From NCBI GenBank assembly GCA_015227615.1, contig JAALGZ010000083.1:18051-82050 (forward strand): 64,000 nucleotides of DNA, given 5' to 3'. The DNA is from Labyrinthula sp. Ha. Taxonomy: Eukaryota; Sar; Bigyra; Labyrinthulida; Labyrinthulaceae. The stretch's first letter is position 1; each line of letters begins with the position of its first letter. Positions 43,001-54,400 of this stretch are shown here, in pieces. The translations under genes were made by a program, and so were the position numbers. The notes under the pieces were generated by a model that saw only the letters and a program-made list of their open reading frames with translations, was not told the origin of the DNA and did no database searches.

Positions 43001-46000
43001 AGCTCAGGGGAGGAAGCCATATGAAGGGCGAGTTGGAGAGCACCGATTTGAATCATATAGCTTTTTCTTGTGGGGCAAGAGCCTTTGATTCACAGATGGG
43101 CCAACGGCTTCGAATAAGGGTAACGTTATCGAGGCTGTTATTGACATATTTTATGATGTTCAGTTTAAGGATGGAAGATATTTTTTAACTGTTGAGATAA
43201 TAAGAAGATTATTCTTGCGTTTTTTCTGTGATTTTTTAGTTACTACATCTATTCTTCGCAAGTTTTTTATTGGGCTTAGGGAGCACATATTACCCCAATG
43301 ACTGTTTTAATTTTTATGAGTAAGGCTATGTACTCATTATTGGTAAGAATTTTGTAAGAGGGAGTTTGAGGCTCCTGGCTAGTTAGTATACCTAAATTCA
43401 TATACTCTTATATTTTAGCTTCAGTAACTCGCAACTGAATATTATTTAAAAAATAAAAAAATCGATAGGTTTTTCTTTACATCTGGGATATATTTCAGTT
43501 CTCTAACATCGATTTTGGTCATCCTAGAATATTTTTGTTCCGGGTAAACGGAAGCAGCAGAAATCAGCACATTAAGCTCTTAATCTATTAAGTGTACGAT
43601 ACTTGAAGCTTTTGCATACATGAGGCTACCAAGATATGTTTTTGGATGACAAGAAGATTCCATAGATTGAAAAGCCAGTTTTCATTTAATCGATTTTACA
43701 ACCAGTGTTTTTTTTCGCAATTTTTACTAGGAATTTCCGGGTCAGTAAAGAATAGAATATGGCCATCAAGGGCGTTTTTATTTGGAAAGTCCCAGGAACC
43801 GCCATTGCAACCGAAACCATTGACCAGTTCCTATATCCTTTGGTCAAATATAGGAAAACCAACTCGCTCTTCTCATGAAGAATGTCGTATTAATTTTTCT
43901 TCCATAGATTTTTGTCTGCTCTAAAAGGTTATCTAATTTATCTTATTTTACTGGATGAGCTTACATAGGAGGTTCTACCAATTTGAATATTCTTACCCTT
44001 TATGTGATGTTAAAGCAGTTGGCAAATTTTGAAATCCGTTGCTTCAAGACAGTATTTGCTTTCTACCTTCTATTTCAATCCCACAATGCTGTATAACTTT
44101 CTTGTTCCATATATCTTCCTTGTTTTAGCGATTGATTTCATGGGGGGGGGGTAACAGAGTGGATATCAATATTCCCAAAATATGAAATTATTCAATAAGT
44201 TGGAATGTTCATAAGTTTCTTTAAAATTTTCGAGTGTCATCGTTTATGATCCTCTTAGTCATATTACTTATTTTGATAGTTATTGTGTTTCATAGCTGGT
44301 GACACCTTTGAAGAAGAGGTCATATCATCGATGAAATTTCTTCACCTAACCTACAATTTTACGTTGGAGTAAAATTATATTTAGCTATACCTTGAACTAA
44401 CATGTTAGGTTTTTATATTAACTTTGATTATTTTTTTGTACTCTAAAAACTGAAACAAAGCTTTTATTCTTGTTTCTGCATTCTTCCATATATGTAAGTT
44501 CAATTTTTCTTGTAATCGACTACTCCTCTAAATAATTCACGATAATTGTGAACTTTTGATTCAGCATAGTTTGAATATTTTTCGGTAGTTGCAAAATTTT
44601 GCTTGAATAGCATTGAATGTGGTACTATATTAATATTACACGGAATTATGGTTCCAATAGATTAAAAATTGCAATGTGTCCCTTGTGTATCATTGAATAT
44701 TGCCTTGTTTCTATTTTGATTGGAGCAATCTCAGCACCGAGTTTCTTGTACATTATGATGGAATGTATTTATCGACGATTATCTATATATTTATTACTGG
44801 AATAGCAGGCGACATTTCATGGAGACAATATACTTTTATTCTTTCAACTTTATATAATGTTATGAGATCTGAATATGAATAGAGAGAATGGCTCTCAACC
44901 ATTGTATAATTAATTTTTAAGTACTATTGATATTAACTGTTACAATTAAAGTAGAACAGGGATATTGTGTCTTGATTGCAAAAATTAAGCTATTGATTTT
45001 CAGGTAAATGTCTCGAACGATGTTTTTCTATTTATTTTAAAATATTTTATTGAAAAAATAACTATTTCCATATACTTTTATTGGACAACTTATCGTGTAG
45101 AATATCATCGGAAGCCTTAACCCGGCTATATCTAAATTATAAAATAGTTTAGAAGAAAAATATAAGAAACTAATCTTGATAGTCATTATTCACAAATCTA
45201 CAATCTTCTGGATTTAAAACATAAGACTGGAGTCAAATTAGAACTGACAAGGTGCAACTTCTATTATTTTTTCGATTAATGCTTAGATCAGTTAGACAGT
45301 AAGTTTCCAACTCTGATGGTGTAGGCAGTACTCTCTAGCGGAAGCATATAATATTTCTTACGTGGAATAAAAAGTCAAAAATCATATCCCACAAAGAGCC
45401 AGTAATGCTCGAAATAAAAATACTACGGTATAACAAGCCATATAATAACAGAAAGGAAAATTACAGGCATAAATGTCATTTATAATCCCAATATTATCTT
45501 CCCCTTTCATCCAGGATTGAAATCATTTCCAGGGTGTTATAAACATAGCCCGTCACGAGGTTTTTATATATGTTTTTGCTGTAGGAATTTTGTCTTCCTG
45601 ATTAACTCAATTAAGTTTAACCGAGTTTTCTACTGAACAGTTCCAATAATCATTCGCTTATATAGCGTATACAGGTTAGCCAAAAAGAAACTTTAAACTA
45701 CGAGAAACAACTCTTCATAGGATAGGCGCTCAAATTATAGTTATTACCCAGTAAAACTAGGCATAATGCTGCGTTTTTTCTAGAAGTCACAATCTACATG
45801 AATAGATACAATGTTTCATTAAGAGATACTCAGGACGTAATAATTAAGTCTTAGAGACATTATTTTAAATATCGCCCAAGACTTTATTCCCGGTGCTTTT
45901 AGTGATGATTGTTTGAATAGATAATGATGCATTGTATTTTTAAGTCTGAAAAAGAAGAATTATTGAGCAGATTATTTGGAAGTTGTAAAAATGAATATTT

Positions 46001-48493
46001 TTCTATTGTTGATCATGAAATTTTCAATTATCCTGCAACTTTTGGTTATATTCCCGTGTAAGGGTAGCTGTGACAAATCTTGTAAACTTATCTTATATTG
46101 CTTCTTTGCCAACATACAGTAATTTATTTGGAAAGAACTCAGCAGAAATTATACCCTACAGTTTTGGTTACCTTGCACCCGGCCTCAAATTTCCACATTA
46201 CAATTTCTTCTAATTCTGTCCAAAAGAGACCATATTGCTATTGAAAAACCTATTAGATATGAATCTAGTAATTTTAACTATGATCAGAAAAATACAGGGC
46301 TTGCAAAATTGAATATTAAATAACAGACTAATGAAGACAATAAGCATCAAGATTCTCCAATACCCTAACATAGCTATCAAATCACAGTCGCAAACTTAAT
46401 TAGAGATTCACAGGTCCAATATCAATCTCTCGAAACATATAATCTGTCTGAAAAAGTAATATGTTGACTTATGGATATCATAAATAGTAGTCAAGAAGAA
46501 AAAGTGGTATAATTGTCTTATTCCTTAAGGAATTTATATTACCGATATTTAGTTGAATCTTACTTACCAACACAAAAGTATGTTGATTAAGTTTTGCGGA
46601 TTTTGATTCTTTGTCTTTGACTTCTTATTTACTTCTATAACAACTGGAATTTGCAAAATTAATTTACAGGCAGAATAAACTGGAACCGTTGACCTTGGTT
46701 ACTACCAATATGTTGAGATGAATTTATAAATTCACTGCAATGAATCTACTCTACAACATTATTGAACTCAAATTAAATATTTGTGCGACAAAAGGCATTG
46801 GTATCAATAGAATTGAGATTACTATCATAGCACACTATCAACTTAGCAATCTCAACTTGGTCATTGTACATCAATTGGCTAATAATAATAAACACTAAAG
46901 TTATTGTTAACATCTATTTTGTGTCTCATCTCTGCATCTTATATAAATTGTTTTTAAATCTAAATACCATGTTCTTAAAGTGCTGCGCTGCTTTAAATCC
47001 AGTAAGGTTTATCACTGAATACTGTCAAGACTATTATTTTCTTACTTAGCGAATCTGTTGGTAAAAACAAGAGAACCTGCAGGAACTATATGGGTTGGCC
47101 TCATCTTATTAAATACTAGGTTTCTTTTCCTGGTTTCATAGAATTCTAACTAAATACGTTTTGTTTGGTAAATATGTAACTAAAGTGATATGCTCTGATA
47201 AATGTTACCTAGAATCCAGCTATAAAAGTACTAAAAATGTAAGACATTTAGATATAGTAACAATCAAAATATATGAAACATATATATATATCACTATTCA
47301 TTTTTATTTTGTCATACTATAGTAACCATCTAAATTTAATAACTTAGTATTCAAAGAAAGTGTTCATTAAGAACAAGATATCCATCACTTTGAAGTCTCT
47401 GGCTTGATTGTTAGCAATATGAAAACGGACTCAACAACAGCATAAGATACTTCATCTAATTTAGTTAATTTATATAAATGTAACTATAACTATCATTGCA
47501 TTGTTGCCTTGTTGTTCTCTTTTTTTGATACTTGGGATGTATACGTTACTTCTTTTCAAAGTATCTAACCCTTACTTAAACAACATAATACACGACGGCA
47601 GCTATTTTTTGTATTGAACAAGAACATGATAAAAATATTATTATTCAGCCATTAGTAATGAATTAGAGCACAATTGAAAATAAGAATCCTGGTAAAAAAA
47701 TTTATCTACTTCATGAGAAAAAATATCGTTTGTCGTATTAACATTTTGGGGACACAGGGGGTTGAACGATAGGTGTCAATGGCACTCGGTTCGCCTGAGT
47801 AATTCTTGTTCAGTAAGAACAGACCTTCTACTTTCATTTCAATAATAAAAAAATACTTGCCCCTCTTTTTCTGATTCTTTTTTTTTCATACTGTAGCACA
47901 TGACAATGGAGAATGATAGCCTGCTGAACATGCAAACATCTAGAAAGGAATTAAGCTTATAAATAATTTTTTATAAAATACAACAATTAACTAAAAATAT
48001 CTCAATTTTTTTATAGTACTGCTTATATATTAAAAAAAGAATCTCTTGGTAAGTTTTGACTGATGAGGTATTGGGTTGGTTTAGTTCTTCCCGCAATGCA
48101 GTAAGTAGGTGTTGCAAGTTCTTATTCAATCTTACTAGTAGCATCCCAATCTGCTAAAGCAATTACATTAGATTCCCATCCTTTTTTTCTCAATTTATTT
48201 AAAAGATCTTTAATTATTTATATTCCAACTCATGTTGCTCAGCTATTTGGGGGAATTTTCTTTATTCACAATATGGTTCATCAAAATCAGAGCTTACGCT
48301 TTGAAACAAGAATAGTACTATTCAATACTGAAGCTAAGTTGATTTATATAATCCTCAAACAAATAAAAATATATACACTATCTAGAAATCTGGGAATATT
48401 TCTTCTTAGTCTTATTTTAACCAAGGTGACTTTAAGACAACAGCAGAAATATTTCTATATCACAAGGGTGCTTTACTGTGTAGAAACATATAA
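40027..48493. other. Gene desert
   Basis: About 8.5 kb with no supported gene. Open frames at 40646-40972, 42952-43188 and 43646-43924 lack motifs; the first is in somewhat less AT-rich sequence and might be a remnant. Simple-sequence features include ten G at 44142-44151 and a small perfect hairpin at 42884-42911 (stem GGG-CTGCTA / TAGCAG-CCC). Confidence 0.5.
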
Positions 48494-49360
48494 ATGAATT
48501 TTGGCACAGCCTTACGAAGAGCTCGACAAGTAGTCGGAAAAGGCGGAAATATGAAAGAAGTTGCTCGTCTTATTCAACACAACCATCAACAAAATACTTC
48601 TTATAAGCTTCTTGGTCAAATTCAATTACTTAACAACAATGTCCCATTACCTTATATAATAAACTTGGCGACATTTTTCAAACACGATTTCCATGTCACA
48701 GAACATGTACTTATCCCTCGTTCAGATTCTGAAGCAATTGTTGAATACTCTATTTCTCAAATTAATAATTTTCTTAAAAGAAAGAAAGATTTAAAAATTA
48801 ACGTGCTGGAATTTGGTGTTGGTAGTGGTTGTTTACTTCTAAGTATTGTGAAGGAACTAGAAGAAAAGGGATTTCAAGTACATGGAACTGGAGTTGATAT
48901 ATCAAAAAAAGCACTTCAAGTCGCTGAAAAAAATATTAATCTGTTTGATTTAGATAAGAAAGTTGACCTCCTTCAAATGGATTTCAATAATATGAAAAGT
49001 GTTTCTGCAAAATTTAGTCACATGAAACAGTTTGATCTTATTGTTTCAAATCCACCTTATGTGACAAAATCAGAGCTTGAAAGTTTGAAAAATACAAGTA
49101 AACAGTTTCAAATGGAGCCTGAGTTAGCATTAAGTGGAAATCGTCAGGATGTTATTGATAATTATCGGTCTATTATCAATCTGGTTAAAATTAATAATCT
49201 TCTCACACCAAGTGGTAAACTAATTCTAGAATTTGGAGATACACAAAAACCTCAAATTGAAAAGATAATTCTTACAGCAGGTTTAGTCATAGAAGAAATA
49301 ATCAAAGATTTGAACCAAAAAGATAGGGGAATAGTTGCAAAATACGAATATTCATCTTAA
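48494..49360 (+). CDS. HEMK1: HemK/PrmC-type release factor glutamine methyltransferase, probably mitochondrial
   Basis: 288 residues. Class I SAM-dependent methyltransferase: motif I is LEFGVGSGCLLLSI (about 106-119), the acidic residue of motif II is in GVDISKKAL, and the catalytic NPPY (about 188-191) lies in FDLIVSNPPYVTKSELE, followed by EPELALSG, which is diagnostic for HemK/PrmC. The enzyme methylates the glutamine of the GGQ motif of peptide-chain release factors. The N-terminus MNFGTALRRARQVVGKG is Arg-rich, amphipathic and free of acidic residues, as expected of a mitochondrial presequence, so the organellar enzyme is favoured. The gene converges with the lipase gene with only 13 bp between stop codons. 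Confidence 0.9.
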   Translation: MNFGTALRRARQVVGKGGNMKEVARLIQHNHQQNTSYKLLGQIQLLNNNVPLPYIINLATFFKHDFHVTEHVLIPRSDSEAIVEYSISQINNFLKRKKDLKINVLEFGVGSGCLLLSIVKELEEKGFQVHGTGVDISKKALQVAEKNINLFDLDKKVDLLQMDFNNMKSVSAKFSHMKQFDLIVSNPPYVTKSELESLKNTSKQFQMEPELALSGNRQDVIDNYRSIINLVKINNLLTPSGKLILEFGDTQKPQIEKIILTAGLVIEEIIKDLNQKDRGIVAKYEYSS

Positions 49361-49373
49361 ACAAGAAAGTGTT

Positions 49374-50369
49374 TTACAAACCAACATACTTGCAAGATGG
49401 AATTGATGTCGTATTTGTAGATATGAAACTTCTATATACTCGAATACTATGTGTGTCATATCTGCACTGAGTACAACCTTCGTACGTCACGGGATCCGCA
49501 GCGTAACATTCAGCACATGATTCCGGTTCCGGTACTTCTTCATCGGGAAAAGTACATTGCAAACCTGCTTGATTAATCTCGAAAATCTTCGGAACCGGAT
49601 CATGTTGGTTAAATAACATCAAAGCACAGCCAGTTTCATTAAAGTCAGAATTTTCGCTTTCTATAATTGACTTAATTCCTACTCCAGCTATTGAAAAACT
49701 GGCAAATCTTACTTTTGGCTTAAATTTTTTTAAATTGCTTCTTTCTTGGTAAAAAGCGTTCATGTAATTTGCTATACTGCTTCCCATGCTGTGACCACTT
49801 AAAAGAACTTTTACTCGATCCGAGCGTCGTAAATTAAGACTGGAGATTGTTGTAGAGATAAAGTTATCTGCTTGAGAAACGTAGTCTAAATCCTCAACAG
49901 AGAATGCCTCAATGCAAGCTTCAGATCTTGGATTTCCAAACGCAAATATAATCTCATTTGCACAGTTATCTGCAAAACTTATTGTGCCACGAAATGCAAA
50001 CATCAAGTAAGTAAATTTTGAACTTGCTTGTGTTCCTGTGTACTTGTATGCAACTGCATTAACCCCGTCTTCAGGTCTAAGTGCTCCAACAAGCTCAAAA
50101 TCAGTAATGTTTACCTCATTTTCATTGTTTACATAAGTTACAGTGTTAACATCCAAAATAGGCTGCATTGCAGATTTGAATTTCTGTACATTGTCAACAT
50201 ATGGTAGTAAGGATGTGTCAAATATTGTTTGCCAAGGGGTGTTGGATGATATTTGAAAACTATGTTTTTTTGGTGTAGATACAAAACCAGCGCACAAGTT
50301 TCTTGAGAGAGTTGAAGCTTTGGATAGATTTAATAGCCATAAAATAAGTGGATAAAAGATTTGTTTCAT
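49374..50369 (-). CDS. Secreted class-3 lipase
   Basis: 331 residues. Signal peptide at about 1-19, followed by R23-N-L, the same R-x-L seen in the secreted Cys-rich family. Alpha/beta-hydrolase of the Lipase_3 family: FAFRGT marks the oxyanion strand, the nucleophile Ser is in SGHSMGSS (about 190-197), the acid is Asp in FNQHDPVPK (about 256) and the His is in YDTHSIRVYRSF (about 305), so the triad is complete. A Cys-rich insert (CAECYAADPVTYEGCTQC) between Asp and His probably forms disulfides, consistent with secretion. It should hydrolyse acylglycerols outside the cell or in the endomembrane system. The exact substrate is unknown. Confidence 0.88.
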   Translation of the reverse strand: MKQIFYPLILWLLNLSKASTLSRNLCAGFVSTPKKHSFQISSNTPWQTIFDTSLLPYVDNVQKFKSAMQPILDVNTVTYVNNENEVNITDFELVGALRPEDGVNAVAYKYTGTQASSKFTYLMFAFRGTISFADNCANEIIFAFGNPRSEACIEAFSVEDLDYVSQADNFISTTISSLNLRRSDRVKVLLSGHSMGSSIANYMNAFYQERSNLKKFKPKVRFASFSIAGVGIKSIIESENSDFNETGCALMLFNQHDPVPKIFEINQAGLQCTFPDEEVPEPESCAECYAADPVTYEGCTQCRYDTHSIRVYRSFISTNTTSIPSCKYVGL

Positions 50370-51176
50370 GCTTTTTTATATGGGTAGGATGAAATATTAT
50401 TTTCTTATAGTAAGAATTCTCTGCGTTCCAAATATTGTTTGTTCCGGATTGCGTTTTAGAAAATAATTAAAAAATAGATCGTATATATAGTCTTGAATTA
50501 GAATAATTTAATTCCGTTTAATAATTTAAAAAAGATATATATATAATATTGTTTTACTAGATACTTAGTAATACAATTTATAGTTGCTTTAACTTAAGCC
50601 ACAGGATCTTATTTTGTTTTTTTTTAGTTTATCTATGAAGAGGGTAGTATACTAACCTAGATTATAGGTGCAAAGTGAGGAAAATTCCTCATTGAGGAAT
50701 TCAGGAACCTGAAAAATAAGTCATGAAACTCAAATTTGTCAATCTCTTCCTCATTTGATATTTCATTGAGTTCCTAAAAATCGTCGCTCAAATAATCAGC
50801 CATTCTTCATTCATTGTGGAATGGATATTCACTCAACCTCTTTTAGTCACTGGCAGAACTCCTCAAAAATCCGATTGATTACTCAATGAGTACTCATGCT
50901 GCACCGCTGCTTGAAAATAAAAGATGTTGTGAACGGAAAGTAGATGGTTTCTGAGGTGTTTCTTGTTATTATGGCCTCACAAAATTAAATTTAGCATAAC
51001 TAGAGTTGTCCATGTGAAGAACTCGAATGAACAGCCAAGGAATTTAACCTGGTAACTTTTAATGAAGCTACTTGCTTTAATGTCGTTCAGAGTACCCCTG
51101 TTAAGCCTAAGATTAACTGAAGGTTTAGCAGGTAGGGTAGCACCTGCAGCCATTAAATACATGGGCATCTGAAAGT
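50370..51176. other. Intergenic region between lipase gene and retrotransposon
   Basis: Contains the lipase promoter side and the 239-bp inverted-end element at 50667-50905. A short minus-strand frame at 50977-51168 is not supported. Confidence 0.5.
50667..50905. repeat. 239-bp element with GGTGCA...TGCACC ends and CTCATTGAGGAATT repeats
   Basis: Left end GGTGCAAAGTGAGG, right end reverse-complements to GGTGCAGCATGAGTAC. The interior repeats TCATTGAGGAATT, CTCAATGAGT and similar words, the same vocabulary as the element at 23386, and the length differs by one base. The left flank (TATA before GGTGC) also matches. Together these argue for a shared origin. Confidence 0.5.
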
Positions 51177-51488
51177 TTTTAACCTCGTTGTGTTCACTAA
51201 GAATAAAAACTTTTCTGACTGATATTCTTGACTCTTATTCTCTATAACTATGTTCGATATGACTATTCCTACTCAGTTCCCCCCTTTCCAGTTTCAGTTC
51301 CCACTCCCAGGGTATCATACTGAAACCCCCCGTATCTTATTTTCCACTTCCCACTTTCCCCCTGCAATACATCCTTCCCACCACTACTGGTTCCACGTCC
51401 CCCTCTAACTGCAAAGGCCCAACTTCTATTCCTCAACTTCCCTTTCCTATTAAAGCTGCTAGTATCCCTGTCAGGTTCCTGGACAACA
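51177..51488 (-). repeat. 3' LTR
   Basis: 312 bp, matching the copy at 58563-58918 apart from two substitutions and the 44-bp duplication present only there. On the element's strand it begins TGTTGTCCAGGAACC and ends CGAGGTTAAAA; the usual terminal CA is absent. The stop codon of the polyprotein (51269-51271) lies inside it. Confidence 0.9.
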
Positions 51489-54400
51489 CTTCCCTCTTTC
51501 AAAGCAGCTGTTCCTTTCACTTCATTTCCCACAGATACCCAGTTCTCCCTAACATTCCAGTGGCGGGCGAATAACTCAAGCTTCCTCGCCTCCGGGTACA
51601 TTTTCTCCAATAAGGTGTATACAGCGTCTGGTTTCCTAAATGGTTCTCTTACGGCTCCTTCTACTATATCATTTCCAACTTGAGTCCGCAACTTAACATT
51701 CAGACCTTTAATTCCGATTATTAGCAGTTCCTTCGAATGCATCAACAAGTTCCCTTGAGATTGGAAAGTCTTCCCCAATGACGTTTTCTTTATCCATACC
51801 AAATACTCTTTTATCGAAAATCCCTCTTCAATCAGCCACTTCATACCAACATCCAACTTGTTGTTAGGTACCCAAATTGCCGCCAAACCTTTGTTAACTA
51901 TTTTACCTAAAGGAATACGTTTAATCTGCTCATCCTTTAGAGTGGAAAAATGTAGCGTCATTCCTCTCGTCGGGTTATTTGCTACTCCAACATCCCAAGG
52001 CGGATCCGCATAAACTATGTCGAAGCCCTTCAACTCAATTCTTTTTTCCATAATATCCGCTTCCAGCAACAAACTCTGGGATGGCTGCATCCACACTTTC
52101 ATAACTCCTTTTTCTTCATTCCTCAGCTCATAAACGTGATCCTGCTGGACTTTCCTGACCTTCCATCCTGATGATTCCACTTCCCCGTGTTCAACTAGAC
52201 TCCTGCACTTATCCATAAATTCCGGCACTAGCAACTTCCTCATCTCTGCTCGGACCGTTGCTCTCTTATGCCTTCTACTCTTCTGCTCTTCATAAATCCT
52301 CTTCCACTCCTCGTATTTAACAAGCAAATTCTCTTCCTTCCCCAGGTCCTCTCTCAAGCTCTCTTCCCTCACTTCCCCCTTTCCCATCAGGGCTTCCTCA
52401 GGAGTGGCTCCGATCTTCTTCAATACATCCTTCCCGATCAATAAATTCGAAAAAGCCCCTTCCGCGAGTATGATCCTGGTAGCCGAAGCCTCAACTGTTA
52501 CACTCCTCCCCTTCCCTCTGACGTTTATTTTCAAGTCACAATACACCTCCCCTTTCACTGCCACCATCGACTTTGTAGCCGTCTCCATCCTAACTCTGGA
52601 ACTACTTATCTCCAGCGGATCTACAAGCTTATTCCCCACAAAATATTGATAGCTCCCACAGGTTCTCGTAGCTCCACTGTCCATAATTGCGTCGACTTTC
52701 CTCCACTCTTCCCTTGCCTTGATCCAAAATGTTGTCCCTTGTTGCTGATGCTCCATATCTCCCTCCCTATCCTTCCTTAAACTCATCTCGGAAACCAGAT
52801 TAACATACCGTTTCAAGTCAAACAAGGACCACGTTCTGGATGAACATTCCCCTGGAGACAAAATATGAATAGACTCCTCAGTCAGCGGTTTCTGTTTATC
52901 CCTGAGTTCATCAAAGTTCTCAAGTATTCTCCTTTCCCTCTCATGATACGGTAACCTTCTTGATGTGTTAACCAACATTCCCTTCTTTCTCACCCCTGGC
53001 TTCAACGAAGTATGATCGTGAATAAGCTGCAGCGAAATCTTCAACCCCCTATATTCCCCAATAGCCTGTGTTCCACACAATTTCTGGGTCATAGAAATCA
53101 ACTGCGACTTGCTCTTCCCAGGTAGCCACGGCTTCCTAAGCATACCCCTCCAATTACCGATTCCATATACCCTAACTAGCTGTGCCAGCACCAACTTCTC
53201 CTTCGGTGTCCAACCCTTATTTGTGGACAACCCTCTCAATATACCTTGGTCTAGCGCCGCACAACTCTCCGGATACTCCACCACTAACCAAGCATCCGCT
53301 TCATACTCCACCTTCACCTCTGCCACCTCTCTCACTTTCCCTCTCTTGATCTGCTCCAGCTCTTCTTCGGCTTTCTTTCTTATTCGCTTCGGCAACCTCT
53401 TCGTTTCCAGAAACTCCCCCACCATCTCCGGTTGATCATTTGCTATCTGCTGAAAGGGCTCCACTGTTGGCTCGAAGGTTTCGAAGCCCTTCCATGCTAC
53501 AGTGAAGTTTAACCTCCCCTCCGAATCAAGTAATGTTAGCAGTTCCTTAATCTCAAACTCCCCTTCGTTGTATACCCACACAGCCTTAATTGTTTCATCC
53601 ATCTTGAACATCTTATCCTCATAGAAAGTTATTCTTTGGCTGTGAACCTCCCTTTCCCTTCCTTTCAAGTTTTTAACCTTATATAAATTGTGACCCGTGG
53701 TGGAAACCACTTGGTACGGCCCCACCCAGCTCAAGCGCAGCTTATCCCGGCTAAGGGGCAAACCCTTCAATGCCACTAACACCCAGTCCCCCGGCTGGTA
53801 CTGTACTCTCTCCAGGGGTAACCTCTTATTCAACTTATCCCTCGCCTTCTTTCTCAACCCCTCCAGCTTTGAAAACACATCCTTATCCTTCTGGAGAAGT
53901 ATTGCTGTAAACTGATCCATAGTCTCCAGCGTTTTTTCCGAAGGAATGATTAGTCGCTGCTCTTCACTGGAGAAAATAGGGTCTAGTAAATGCTTTTCCC
54001 GCTTTTTTATCACCTCCTTCCAATCTTTATTCATATAACTAAGCTCTTCACTACGTCCCATCATGATCTCATTTGGGGTCATTCTTATTTTAGATCGTGG
54101 TCTGTTATTCAAGAAACTTTCCGTCAAGTCCAACAACTTCACCCAGTCCTCCCCCTGGACCATATACTGCGAAGCCAGGGTCCTGAGAACCTTTAACAAG
54201 GCTCTATTTTGCCGTTCACTTCCGGAGTTTGACCAAGGACTATATACTATACTAAAGTTATGACTTCCTCCATAATATTTTAAAAACTCCTGAACAACAG
54301 AGTTCGCAAAATGGGAACCTTTGTTAGTCGACAAGATAAAATTATCAATTAAACCATTCGCGCTTCTCCACTTGATGAGACATCTAACCACCTCTTCCGC

